60,148 nt of DNA, taken from an uncultured Pelosinus sp. Lineage in GTDB: Bacteria > Bacillota > Negativicutes > UMGS1260. Under the pieces are notes generated by a model. That model saw nothing but the letters and a program-made list of their open reading frames with translations. It was not told the DNA's origin and did not search any database. Both the position numbers and the translations under genes were made by a program. Positions 30,669 to 39,121 of this stretch are shown one piece after another. The DNA lies in the NCBI GenBank assembly GCA_900550105.1, contig URQW01000009.1, positions 1 to 60,148 of the forward strand, given 5' to 3'. Numbering within the stretch: the first letter of the stretch is position 1; every line of letters starts with the position of its first letter.

Positions 30669-33018
30669 AAGTCGTTCTTTCAATAATCGCGTCTTGCGCT
30701 TCCCGGGACAAGTTTACAAACTGCGTGCTGTAACCAGCAACGCGAACAAGCAGGTCTTTATATTCTTCTGGCTTCTCTTGCGCTTTGCGCAGCGTTTCCG
30801 TCGAAATAACATTGAATTGTACGTGGAAGGCGCCAAGGGCAAAGTACGCGCGAATCAGCGAGGCAAGGTTTTTCAGACTGCGGTCAGATGCTAGCAGTTC
30901 CGGTGCGAATTTAACATTCAGCAAAGTACCGCCAGAATGAATATCATGGTTAATTTTTGCGGCGGAACGCATTGCCGCCGTAGGGCTTGTCAAATCCGTA
31001 CCAGCATGGGGCGAAACACCTTCTGTTAAAGGACTCTTCGCTCTGCGGCCATCAGGCGTTGCACCAATTACGCTGCCTGCCGGGATATAGTTGGAAATAC
31101 CCATAAAGGCTGAGTTAAAGGGAGAGCCGAAGAAATCGTTATAATCATGAACAATTTTATGATAAAAATCAGTAATTTCTACAGCAATCGAATCGACATA
31201 AGGATCATCATTGCCATATTTCGGGCAAGCCAGCGCTGCCTGACGCAGTTCTTCATAGCCTTCCCAGTTGGCGGCTAGAGCGGCCTTAAAATCGCTCAGC
31301 GTATAACGCTGTTCTTCAAAGACGAGCTTTTTCATCGCTGCCAACGAGTTGGCCGAATCAGCTACGCCAATACCAGTTAAAACTGGGCCTACATTATATT
31401 TAGCGCCGCCCTTGCTAAGGTCTTTGCCTTTTTCCATGCAGCCATCAACAAGCAGTGACAAATAAGGACGCGGTACAATTTCTGAATGAATCTGCTGTGC
31501 CGTAAGCGTAGCAATTACGCCATGCTTCACAAGATTCTCTAATTGACGGAAGAAGGCAGCTTTTACTGCTTCATAGCTTACGAGCTCGCCATTTTCGGTC
31601 AGACCGATTTCCTGGCCAGTTACTCGGCTTACGCCGTCACTTAATACATATTCAATCGCTGCAGCAAAGTTAATGTTTACTGCCGAAGTCCATTCGCCGA
31701 TTTTCCGGAAATGAGGTACGACGCAGCCGCAGTTGCTCCAATCGCGAGCGTCTTCCGGTGACAATCCAGCAGCAACAAGCATAGCCGAACCGACACGGTC
31801 ATTATGAACCGCTGGGAAGCCAGTACCCACGCGAATCAGCTTGCAAACAGCGAGCAAAAATTCATCAGGACTGTCGGGATGAATCCGCACACTGAGACCA
31901 GGCTGATGAGTTTTTACATTTTCCGTGGCCTGAAGACACATATAGGAAAGTTCGTTCGTAGCATCTTGACCGTCGCGCGTTCTGCCGCCAAGCGTCAAGT
32001 TCTGGAAAGAATTGTAGCCTGCGAAGAATTGGGCCGTATTACTAGAAATCGCCCAAACCCATTCTGATAATTTAATCCATAAAGCTTCAATTAGTTCCTG
32101 AGCTTTTTCCTTGGTAATGCGACCTGCTTCAATATCTGCCGCATAGTAAGGATACATATACTGATCAAACCGGCCGATATTTAAGGCCAGGGAATTTTCC
32201 GATAAGATGGAGCCAAGCTGAGTAAACCAAACAGTCTGGATCGCTTCATAGAAAGTTTCTGGCGGGTTCATCGGCGCTTTACTGCAAACTGCCGCGATTT
32301 CCAATAGTTCCGCTTTGCGCTCTGCCGAAGTTTCTTTTGCAGCAAGATCAGCCGCCATTTTGGCATAGCGTGACGCGAGAACGCCGATCCCTTCGGCTAC
32401 GAGTGCCGCCGAGCGATAAAAGTCGATTTTATCCATATTTTCAATGGAAGTTGGCTCTAATTGCGCTAAGTGGGCCAAAGCTTCTTCTTTCAAGCCGCCA
32501 AAGCCTTTCTTGAAAACAATATCTTGGTAATCAGCCGTTACTTCGCCAACAGCGCTGCGCCATTTGGAATCATTATCGACAATACCAGTATCAACAACCA
32601 CTTTCGCAGTGTCCTTATTAAGACGAGCCAGGAAAGTTTCTTCAAGAGATTTTCCTTTCCAATAAGGAAATACTTCTTTGCGCAGAATCTGCTTGGAAAT
32701 ATCGTCAATTTGATAAGGGTCTTGCGTTCTTGTTTCAAAAGAATCCATTTCGCGATCGACCCACTGCCAGGAATATTCTGGGCAGACAATGCCGCTACGA
32801 CGGAATTCCCCAATCGCGCCGACTAAAACTTCTTCCTCAAAAATTGTCACAGGAATCGTATGGCACACATCAAAAAAAGCTTTAGCCCGACGAACAATGA
32901 CCGATTCGCCTTCACTCGCCTGATGGGATTTAGTAAACTCCACGGCTCGCTTTACACTGATTGACGGTTTTGATTCAATGTAAGAGTGTTTAAAACGTTC
33001 AATTCTTTCTGTTGACAT
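30655..33018 (-). CDS. Glycyl-radical enzyme of unassigned substrate (dehydratase/lyase superfamily)
   Basis: A 787-residue glycyl-radical enzyme, close in size to 4-hydroxyproline dehydratase and glycerol dehydratase. The radical glycine is Gly762 in VRVAGYSTQFVNLS. The active-site cysteine is Cys432 in SNCGCVVPHFRK; characterised C-O and C-N lyases have Cys-Val-Glu here and use the Glu as a base, but residue 434 is Val. GTGFPAVHNDR and KYGNDDPYVD are also conserved family stretches. It forms an operon with its activase (overlapping) and a GntR regulator (12 bp upstream). No microcompartment shell genes are present. PFL activity is unlikely because of activase type. Family is certain; reaction is not. 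Confidence 0.93.
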   Translation of the reverse strand: MSTERIERFKHSYIESKPSISVKRAVEFTKSHQASEGESVIVRRAKAFFDVCHTIPVTIFEEEVLVGAIGEFRRSGIVCPEYSWQWVDREMDSFETRTQDPYQIDDISKQILRKEVFPYWKGKSLEETFLARLNKDTAKVVVDTGIVDNDSKWRSAVGEVTADYQDIVFKKGFGGLKEEALAHLAQLEPTSIENMDKIDFYRSAALVAEGIGVLASRYAKMAADLAAKETSAERKAELLEIAAVCSKAPMNPPETFYEAIQTVWFTQLGSILSENSLALNIGRFDQYMYPYYAADIEAGRITKEKAQELIEALWIKLSEWVWAISSNTAQFFAGYNSFQNLTLGGRTRDGQDATNELSYMCLQATENVKTHQPGLSVRIHPDSPDEFLLAVCKLIRVGTGFPAVHNDRVGSAMLVAAGLSPEDARDWSNCGCVVPHFRKIGEWTSAVNINFAAAIEYVLSDGVSRVTGQEIGLTENGELVSYEAVKAAFFRQLENLVKHGVIATLTAQQIHSEIVPRPYLSLLVDGCMEKGKDLSKGGAKYNVGPVLTGIGVADSANSLAAMKKLVFEEQRYTLSDFKAALAANWEGYEELRQAALACPKYGNDDPYVDSIAVEITDFYHKIVHDYNDFFGSPFNSAFMGISNYIPAGSVIGATPDGRRAKSPLTEGVSPHAGTDLTSPTAAMRSAAKINHDIHSGGTLLNVKFAPELLASDRSLKNLASLIRAYFALGAFHVQFNVISTETLRKAQEKPEEYKDLLVRVAGYSTQFVNLSREAQDAIIERTTYETL

Positions 33019-33030
33019 CTTTTTTCCCCC

Positions 33031-33708
33031 TTAGGCGTTGTGTGTATGAAGTAAATATTCTACAAGCCGTTCACTGGCTGCCGCCATATGCCGCCTCAGC
33101 CACTGCTGCGCCAGAGCTATATCCCCTTTGCGACAAGCAGCAAGCAATTCTTGATGTTCCGCTTGCGAACAGGTTTGATAATGAAGCGTAAATAAATAGA
33201 GTCGCATATACCGTTCCACATTATTGTGCATTTGGCGAATCAGTTCCAAAAGCTTGGGCCGTTTTGTTTGACGATAGAGAACTTCATGAAACTGCCAGTT
33301 GAGTTCGCCCCATTTTGCTCCAGCGCCCTCTTCATTGGCAGCTGCCAAGATTTCTGCCGCTGCTGTAAAATCTGCTTCCGTCATATTCGGAATAGCTAAC
33401 TCCAAGGCTCCCAATTCGAGAAATAGACGAATATCAAAAATTTCCTGGGCCTCTTCGACGGATAGCTCTGTCACCATGGCGCCGCGATTCGGGTAAAATT
33501 TTACAAGACCTTCGGCTTCTAAGCCCTTCAGAGCTTCCCGCAAAGCACTAATACTTACGCCGTATTTAACAGCAAGCTCTTCCTGCTTTAACTGCGTTCC
33601 CTCCTTAATTTCGCCGGAAAGAATCGATTCCCGAATCAGTCCTACAAGCATAGTTGGCAGGGATCGTTGTGAATGGGTAATTTGACTTGCTAAATTATAT
33701 CTTTTCAT
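33031..33708 (-). CDS. GntR-family regulator, FadR (FCD) subfamily
   Basis: A 225-residue regulator. The winged helix is at residues about 15-80 (LKQEELAVKYGVSISALREALKGLEAEGLV) and an FCD ligand domain follows (FDIRLFLELGALELA, with later His residues in NWQFHEVLYRQ and HQELLAACRKGD as metal/ligand positions). It is the first gene of the operon with the glycyl-radical enzyme, so probably autoregulated and released by the enzyme's substrate, commonly an organic or sugar acid for this family. The ATG at 33708 has only a weak ribosome site (GTGAAA). Upstream inverted repeats at 33743-33764 are candidate operators. Confidence 0.9.
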   Translation of the reverse strand: MKRYNLASQITHSQRSLPTMLVGLIRESILSGEIKEGTQLKQEELAVKYGVSISALREALKGLEAEGLVKFYPNRGAMVTELSVEEAQEIFDIRLFLELGALELAIPNMTEADFTAAAEILAAANEEGAGAKWGELNWQFHEVLYRQTKRPKLLELIRQMHNNVERYMRLYLFTLHYQTCSQAEHQELLAACRKGDIALAQQWLRRHMAAASERLVEYLLHTHNA

Positions 33709-33742
33709 AGTTTCACTATAACATAAAATCTTGCCGCAATAT

Positions 33743-33764
33743 ATTCGTTTTTCGAATGTATACA
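33743..33764 (-). promoter_or_regulatory. Candidate GntR operators
   Basis: ATTCG-TTTTT-CGAAT (33743-33757) and the overlapping palindrome TGTATACA (33757-33764), 35-56 bp upstream of gntR. TGTATACA-like cores are common for FadR-subfamily regulators. Confidence 0.45.
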
Positions 33765-33842
33765 GTATTCATAGTTAAAAGAAACAACAGATCTAACTGC
33801 CGTCACAAATTCTACTTTCTTATATAGTAAAAAAGAAAACCG

Positions 33843-33885
33843 TCCTTGCTTCACTGCTGATAAAAGTGAAAGCAAAAACGGCTTT
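33843..33885 (-). terminator. Terminator after the Tyr/Gly-rich small gene
   Basis: A stem joins about 33843-33857 (CCGT, TTGCTT, CACT) with 33870-33885 (AGTGA, AGCAA, ACGG) with small bulges, and T-rich sequence follows on the minus strand. It lies about 20 bp past the stop at 33906. Confidence 0.6.
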
Positions 33886-33905
33886 TCGATGAGCTAAACC
33901 AAAAG

Positions 33906-34097
33906 TCACCGGCGAATATAATAGCCTGGATAGTAACCGTGATAATACCCTGGATAAGTGTAATAGTAATGTGGATAGTAGTAACCAGGACCGCCAATTA
34001 AATAACCTAAGCCAAGTCCCAAAGCCAGCCCGCCGCCAAAGCCATAGTGGCCATGATAACGACGCCAGCGATCACAATAGGGGCAGCTCAGATCCAT
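33906..34097 (-). CDS. Tyr/Gly-rich small protein with N-terminal CxxC
   Basis: A 63-residue protein. It starts MDLSCPYCDRWRRYHGH, so it has one CPYC pair, then a glycine-rich hydrophobic stretch GGGLALGLGLGYLIGGPG (about 21-38) and a C-terminal tail of repeated GYY/HYYY units; about 17 of 63 residues are Tyr. AAAGGAGGTTG gives an excellent ribosome site 8 nt before the ATG, and hairpin terminators lie on both sides, so it is a single-gene transcript. I know of no function. Its composition resembles structural or coat/cell-surface proteins; the glycine stretch could insert into a membrane and the cysteines could bind metal or crosslink. Confidence 0.75.
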   Translation of the reverse strand: MDLSCPYCDRWRRYHGHYGFGGGLALGLGLGYLIGGPGYYYPHYYYTYPGYYHGYYPGYYIRR

Positions 34098-34173
34098 AGG
34101 TATTCAACCTCCTTTCTTCGCTTACTTTATTTTATGTAGCCTAAAAAGCAATTGCCTGCCTTGATAAAAAAAT

Positions 34174-34206
34174 AAAAGAAGCGACAAAACTGCCGCTTCT
34201 TTTCGT
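34174..34206. terminator. Bidirectional terminator before the chemoreceptor stop
   Basis: AAAAGAAGCG (34174-34183) pairs with CGCTTCTTTT (34194-34203), 10-nt loop. On the minus strand it is followed by T-rich sequence and ends the chemoreceptor gene. Confidence 0.8.
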
Positions 34207-34231
34207 AACATTTTCTATTTTATCATTCACT

Positions 34232-36205
34232 TTATACTTTAAATTTACTAGCTGCCTCCTTTAGGTTTTGCGCCGTATTGGCTAAAATCTGACTTGCTGA
34301 AGCGATTTCCTCGATGGACGCCGATTGTTCCTCCGTTGCCGCTGATACAATCTGACTTTCACTGACCGCTTTATTGCTTAACAATTCCACATCCTTGACT
34401 GATGTAACAATTTGCTGCCCTTTGGCGGCATTTTCAGCAATAATCACGGAAACTTGCTTCACCTGATCAGCTACAGTAGCAACAAAGGTTTCAATTTCAC
34501 TAAAGACCTGACCCGCTTGATTTACGACAACAGCCCCTGATCTTACTTGTTCCGTTCCCTGGGCCATAGCGGCTACAGCCTGTTCCGTATCTGTTTGAAC
34601 AAAACGAATCAAATCGGCAATTTTTTTCGCCGATTCCTGCGATTGTTCGGCAAGCTTGCGCACTTCTTCCGCAACAACAGCAAAACCCTTTCCTTGTTCG
34701 CCAGCCCGGGCCGCTTCAATCGCAGCATTTAAAGCAAGCAAATTCGTCTGGTTAGAAATACTCGAAATTACATCAACAATCTGGCCGATTTCCTTAGACC
34801 GCTCGCCTAGCTTTTCTACTATTTGCGCTGAAGAGTTAACGGTATCTGATACTTCATTGATTTGCTGTACAGCCTGAGAAACAGCTTGACGACCTTTCGC
34901 TGTCTTATCTAAAGCCTGTGATGACTTTTCCGCCACAGCTTCCGCACTAAGCGCTGCTGTTTGCAGTTCTTGCGCCATTTGACCACTCAATGTCATTGAA
35001 GTATTCACTGCCTGCAATTGATTTGTGGCGCCGTCTGCTACTGTCGTAATCGAGCCAGCAATTTGACTGGAAGCCTGAGCCGACTGTTCCGCATTTTGCG
35101 TCAGTTCGCCTGACGAGACTGCCACTTGTTCTGTCATTGCTGAAATATGCTGAATCAGTTGACGAAGATTTCCTGTCATTGTTACAAAGGACTGACTGAG
35201 TCGACCAATTTCATCATCACTTCTAGTAGTTATCGTACAAGCTCGCAAATCGCCGTCCGCTACCTGCTGAGCAACTAAGGCCATTGATTGAATAGGAGCT
35301 GCAATTTTCTTGGCATAGCGGCTAATCAATAAAATAGCTAAAATTAAAATTACAGCTGTTGTCAGTAGCGAAATCATAGTTAAAGAAGCTGCGCCGCTCG
35401 TCATTTCAGCAACAGGAGCATGAAGGCTTAATGCCCAAGAAGTTCCTGGTACAGGGGCATAAGCAATAAAACTATCAATCCCATTGTCTTTGACTCGTAC
35501 AATTCCTTTTTCGCCAGCAACAATCTTACGATTCGCCTCTTTTTCCTGCTCTAATACAGTATCTTTCGTTAAAATATTTTCTTTCATCGCCACTTGCGGG
35601 TCCGCATGGGCAATCGTAAGACCATTAGACTGCGTCAACACGGCATAGCCTGTTTTCCCTGTTTTCATTGCTAGTACTCTTTGCGTTAGTTCCTGCATAT
35701 TGATACTGCCATAAAGCACGCCAATGATTTGCCCATTCACTTTGACCGGTACAGCTACTGCTGTCAAAAGACCGCCGCCTGACTTCGGTATTAGGGGATC
35801 AGAAACTGCTATATTCCCCTGAATAGCCGCTTTAAAATAAGGCCGATCGCCTAAATTTACTGATGTTCCCAACGTATTAACCGAAGACCCATTGGGATAA
35901 ATAAAGCCGAGAATGCCATAGGCCGGATTTGCTTTCATAACCGCACGTAAAAAAGGCTGGATTTCTTCGGCTTTCCCTCCCTGAATCACTGGCGCCGCCG
36001 CTAAAAAATTAATTTCCGCTTTTCTCGCATTGAGCCAGCTTCCGACATCTTCCGCTGACGTTATAGCCTGGTCACTCATATTATTTTTCGCATTATCAGT
36101 AATCACATCTAAAGCCCGCCAATAATTTAAACCGCCAAGTAGAAGTAAGGAACTCAAACAAATTGCTGCCATAATAACCACTAATTTAGTACGTATACTT
36201 TTCAA
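34232..36205 (-). CDS. Methyl-accepting chemotaxis protein with dCache sensor
   Basis: About 657 residues. One N-terminal membrane helix (VVIMAAICLSSLLLLGGLNY), a periplasmic double-Cache domain (about 35-275, with DRPYFKAAIQG and SLIPKSGG-like ligand-pocket segments), a second membrane helix (MISLLTTAVILILAILLI), a HAMP domain and a cytoplasmic signalling hairpin with ISSISNQTNLLALNAAIEAARAGE. The C-terminus EAASKFKV matches that of the partial receptor at the right end of the window. It senses an extracellular small molecule and signals through CheA/CheW. TTG 36205 is preferred because GGGCGG lies 8 nt upstream; GTG 36214 touches that site. Single-gene unit. Confidence 0.92.
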   Translation of the reverse strand: MKSIRTKLVVIMAAICLSSLLLLGGLNYWRALDVITDNAKNNMSDQAITSAEDVGSWLNARKAEINFLAAAPVIQGGKAEEIQPFLRAVMKANPAYGILGFIYPNGSSVNTLGTSVNLGDRPYFKAAIQGNIAVSDPLIPKSGGGLLTAVAVPVKVNGQIIGVLYGSINMQELTQRVLAMKTGKTGYAVLTQSNGLTIAHADPQVAMKENILTKDTVLEQEKEANRKIVAGEKGIVRVKDNGIDSFIAYAPVPGTSWALSLHAPVAEMTSGAASLTMISLLTTAVILILAILLISRYAKKIAAPIQSMALVAQQVADGDLRACTITTRSDDEIGRLSQSFVTMTGNLRQLIQHISAMTEQVAVSSGELTQNAEQSAQASSQIAGSITTVADGATNQLQAVNTSMTLSGQMAQELQTAALSAEAVAEKSSQALDKTAKGRQAVSQAVQQINEVSDTVNSSAQIVEKLGERSKEIGQIVDVISSISNQTNLLALNAAIEAARAGEQGKGFAVVAEEVRKLAEQSQESAKKIADLIRFVQTDTEQAVAAMAQGTEQVRSGAVVVNQAGQVFSEIETFVATVADQVKQVSVIIAENAAKGQQIVTSVKDVELLSNKAVSESQIVSAATEEQSASIEEIASASQILANTAQNLKEAASKFKV

Positions 36206-36214
36206 TACTTTCAC

Positions 36215-36535
36215 CGCCCTTATCTTTATCTTATATATAGAATACTTTTAAATAGTGCCGCTAAGTAAGTACTTCCCTGTTAATTTTTATGTATCTTTTA
36301 AACCTTATCAGCTTCATAAGGTACCAACTTAATATGTCATTCGCTTCACTTTTCTTTGTTTCACGTTCACTATTCTAGTGTTTTTTGTTTATTATTTTAT
36401 ACTTTTTTTAATATAATTAAATTTTATCATTAAACTTTTTAATTTTCAACTCACAAGATTTATATATACTGTATATATTAACTTCACTCTTTCGCGATTT
36501 CATGCTGGAGACAGCAACAAACAAATAACCCTAAA
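36215..36535. other. AT-rich stretch without a gene
   Basis: This 321-bp region upstream of the chemoreceptor gene has many TATAAT-like and TTTAAT-like runs but no clearly spaced promoter, repeat or ORF that I can support. Confidence 0.4.
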
Positions 36536-36614
36536 GAGGCTGCCGCAGAAAGCAAAAACTTCCGCGGCAGCCTCTTCACAAAAAAGCCCCCGCTAGCATA
36601 TCCTGATAGCGGGG
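36536..36614. repeat. Two tandem GC-rich hairpins before the small membrane protein gene
   Basis: Hairpin 1: GAGGCTGCCGC (36536-36546) with GCGGCAGCCTC (36564-36574). Hairpin 2: CCCCGCTA (36588-36595) with TAGCGGGG (36607-36614). On the minus strand hairpin 2 is followed by six T and looks like a terminator. On the plus strand its 3' arm contains the GGGGTG ribosome site of the gene at 36624. Confidence 0.7.
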
Positions 36615-36623
36615 TGTCCCGAG

Positions 36624-36914
36624 ATGAACCTATGGAATCTAAGTGGCTTAGCCTTAGCTGTCACAGGCTGTATCTTAGGGCTTGCACTGATCGTATACCT
36701 TAATGACAAGGATAAAGAAAACGTATTAGGGAACTATCTTGTCGGTATTGGCTGTGTTTTATTAATTGCCGCATCCCAGCGAGAATCGCTTGATAATCAA
36801 GCTGAGCAGACTAATCCCGATAAGACGGATAAGTCTAATAAACCTGATCAAGCGGCCGAGCAAATCAAGCAATTAACAGAACGAATCACACAATTAGAAC
36901 TGCAACTGAAATAA
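36624..36914 (+). CDS. Small membrane protein with coiled-coil tail, 96 aa
   Basis: Two membrane helices (about 7-26 and 37-51, LAVTGCILGLALIVYL and LVGIGCVLLIAAS) followed by a charged linker rich in Asp, Lys and Asn and a short coiled coil (AAEQIKQLTERITQLELQLK). The ribosome site GGGGTG lies 7 nt before the ATG but is inside hairpin 2, which could hide it. I do not recognise the family. It is convergent with the EamA-type gene 16 bp away. It could be a phage-holin-like or stress membrane protein; nothing decides. Confidence 0.6.
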   Translation: MNLWNLSGLALAVTGCILGLALIVYLNDKDKENVLGNYLVGIGCVLLIAASQRESLDNQAEQTNPDKTDKSNKPDQAAEQIKQLTERITQLELQLK

Positions 36915-36930
36915 AGGTTGAAATGAAACT

Positions 36931-37362
36931 TCAACTTAAGGCGACTAATACAGCGCCTAATGCAATAAACCCAACGCCAATTCCATTGAGCAAATTTATT
37001 TTTTCGCCTAATACAATAACAGCCAAAATAGTGGCTATTACAACACTTAGCTTGTCAATCGGCGCAACCTGCGCTACTTTGCCATACTTTAACGCTAAAA
37101 AATAAAACAGCCAGGATAAGGCTCCGGCGATGCCGCTCAAAACAATAAAAGTAAAGGTTTTCTTATCCGCAATGACCAGCGGTATCTGCTTTAAATTTCC
37201 CTGATAGACCACAACAGCAATGAGAAAAATCGCCATAACAATAGATCGAACCGCGGTAGCTGTATTGGCATCAACAGACTGTAAGCCGATTTTGCCAAAA
37301 ATGGCGACCAAGGAAGCCGTAACGGCTGATAATAACGCGAAAATTAACCATAAATAATCCAA
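36931..37362 (-). CDS. EamA/DMT-superfamily half-size transporter
   Basis: A 143-residue protein with five membrane helices forming a single EamA repeat, as in the short drug/metabolite transporters that work as dimers. It starts LDYLWLIFALLSAVTASLVA and contains GIAGALSWLFYFLALKYGKVAQVAPIDK with the conserved Pro-Ile-Asp-Lys. The TTG at 37362 is chosen over ATG 37392 because AAAGGAG lies 8 nt upstream of it. The substrate is not known; members export small metabolites. Single gene, convergent with the small membrane protein. Confidence 0.85.
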   Translation of the reverse strand: MDYLWLIFALLSAVTASLVAIFGKIGLQSVDANTATAVRSIVMAIFLIAVVVYQGNLKQIPLVIADKKTFTFIVLSGIAGALSWLFYFLALKYGKVAQVAPIDKLSVVIATILAVIVLGEKINLLNGIGVGFIALGAVLVALS

Positions 37363-37457
37363 TGAAAAGACTCCTTTCAGAAATAGGTACATATAAAAAA
37401 CTATACACTATAAATAATGTAAACTCCTACTAAGATAATTAAAAATATTAATAAAGC

Positions 37458-37510
37458 AAAGAGACATTGGATAATTCAGGATAACATCCCAAACCCAGTG
37501 TCTCTTTTGC
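37458..37510 (-). terminator. Terminator of the VOC-protein gene
   Basis: AAAGAGACA (37458-37466) pairs with TGTCTCTTT (37499-37507) around a long loop that also contains TTGG/CCCA pairing. On the minus strand a modest T-rich tail follows. Confidence 0.55.
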
Positions 37511-37570
37511 TGTCTTACTATAAATTTTAAAGACTTTACTTTTCTAGACAGAGCTTTGTTAAATATATAC

Positions 37571-37984
37571 CTACCGTTTAATTTCTCCGACAGTCTGGAC
37601 AAATTCAACTAAAATGCCTTCCGTATGCTTCGGGCGGACGAAATTGACGATAATATCGCTAGTTCCTTGCACAGCATGCTGTTCAAGCATACCTAAGCCT
37701 TTTGCTTCAAATTCTTGACGTACGGCCTCCACATCATCCACTTCAAAGGCCAAATGAGCAATGCCGCCTTTGCCATTATTAAACTCGGTAAGAACCCCTT
37801 CTTTCGGGATAATGAACTCGAGAGGGCTCTCATTCTCTTTATATTTCGTAAAAATCAAATCCGCATGATAAGCTTCAACAAATCCGGTATAATCCACTTC
37901 CAAACCAATTTTCTCCATTAGGCTATGCGCTTTTTCTACTGTAGGAAGAACAATCCCCACATGATGCAGTCTCATTGGTTTCAT
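37571..37984 (-). CDS. VOC-family protein (methylmalonyl-CoA epimerase / glyoxalase-like)
   Basis: A 137-residue protein of two beta-alpha-beta-beta-beta modules. Metal-ligand candidates are His7 or His8 in MRLHHVGIVLP, a His in GGIAHLAFEVDD and Glu in GILVEFVQTV. The size and the LHHVGIVLPTVEKA start match methylmalonyl-CoA epimerases, but the 'SPLEFIIPKEG' middle differs and no mutase or carboxylase genes lie nearby, so a general VOC lyase/epimerase is the safer name. GGAGC lies about 10 nt before the ATG. Single gene with its own terminator. Confidence 0.75.
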   Translation of the reverse strand: MKPMRLHHVGIVLPTVEKAHSLMEKIGLEVDYTGFVEAYHADLIFTKYKENESPLEFIIPKEGVLTEFNNGKGGIAHLAFEVDDVEAVRQEFEAKGLGMLEQHAVQGTSDIIVNFVRPKHTEGILVEFVQTVGEIKR

Positions 37985-38070
37985 AGTAAGCCAGCTCCTC
38001 TACCACTTTTGCTTTGAATTATACTGAACTAAAACTGAAAAGTGAAATTCTTATATATAATTCAGTGTAT

Positions 38071-38985
38071 TTAGATTTTGAATAAGTGAGGAGCTGATGA
38101 TTCTGCAGCAAAAAAATCCTTAGCAAATTTGAAGAATTCACGAACAGCATGAGAAAGATACCGTTCTCGTTTCCAAACTAACGCCAATTCCAAATAGATC
38201 TGGGAATCATTAAAGGAACGTGAAATAACTGCCTTGCTATCAAACTCTTTACATATCGCACTAGGGAGCAAGGCTATACCTAAATTAGCAGCAACCATTT
38301 GAACCATCAACTCACGTTGTCCTGTTTCAAATACAATCTTGGGATAAAATCCGGCTTCTTTACAACGCGCAATAATCTTATCGTGAAGTTTAAAATCCTG
38401 ATCATACAATATAAATTGTTCTTCCCTCAGCGTAGCAAAGTCAATTACCTTATCGTGTGATAAAGGATTGTCTTGATTCATAATGATCTGAAGTGAATCC
38501 CAGGAAAAACTAATTCGTTCAAAGGTGCTACTATCTTCCGGCGGGATGCTAATGCCAAAATCCAATAGCCCATCATTGATTGCAGGCTCAATTTTTTTGG
38601 CTCCATATTCAAATAACTGGATCGTTATATTGGGATATTCTTGTTTGAATAATCCAAGTAGTTTAGAAAAAGGGGTGATCCCGGTTATCGGCGGCAAACC
38701 AATATGGATCTTGCCAGACTGCAATTTAGTCAGACCATCTAAGCGAGCCGTGATATTATGAACGGAAGATACGATCTGCTGCGCTTGCTCCAGAATGGCT
38801 CTACCGGAATCAGTCAATTCAACAAATTTTGTGTTGCGATAGAACAAGGTTACTCCCAACTGGGTTTCCAAATCTTTGATTGCTTTACTGACCGATGGTT
38901 GAGATATATGCAATATTTCTGCAGCTTTACTAAAATTTTTTTGACGGGCCACTTCGATAAAATACTCCAGATGCATCGTATCCAT
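38071..38985 (-). CDS. LysR-family transcriptional regulator
   Basis: A 304-residue LysR regulator of normal length. The N-terminal helix-turn-helix is clear (LEYFIEVARQKNFSKAAEILHISQPSVSKAIKDLE), with the substrate-binding domain from about 90 (KIHIGLPPITGI). The C-terminus is ordinary. ATG at 38985 with AGGATGGGG upstream. The neighbours on the same strand are the VOC gene downstream and pepT-abgT upstream. It resembles CynR/YwfK-type regulators in overall form. Its target is not evident; pepT/abgT is a guess from proximity. Confidence 0.92.
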   Translation of the reverse strand: MDTMHLEYFIEVARQKNFSKAAEILHISQPSVSKAIKDLETQLGVTLFYRNTKFVELTDSGRAILEQAQQIVSSVHNITARLDGLTKLQSGKIHIGLPPITGITPFSKLLGLFKQEYPNITIQLFEYGAKKIEPAINDGLLDFGISIPPEDSSTFERISFSWDSLQIIMNQDNPLSHDKVIDFATLREEQFILYDQDFKLHDKIIARCKEAGFYPKIVFETGQRELMVQMVAANLGIALLPSAICKEFDSKAVISRSFNDSQIYLELALVWKRERYLSHAVREFFKFAKDFFAAESSAPHLFKI

Positions 38986-39121
38986 AAATTCCCCATCCTT
39001 TTACGCTATACTTTCTGATCTCCTTATTAGGAATCCTAAAGAATAATTATTAACTGCCGCTAATTTTAATTTTTCGCAATTTCATATTGGAAAGTTGGAA
39101 ATGAATACGCTTCGTAAAAAA

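Noticed and set aside
29760..33708. Glycyl-radical microcompartment
   Set aside because: No shell-protein, aldehyde dehydrogenase or encapsulation-peptide genes adjoin, and the PduO-type adenosyltransferase is 23 kb away.
37408..37608. 66-residue frame on the minus strand
   Set aside because: It overlaps the end of the VOC gene and spans its terminator hairpin.
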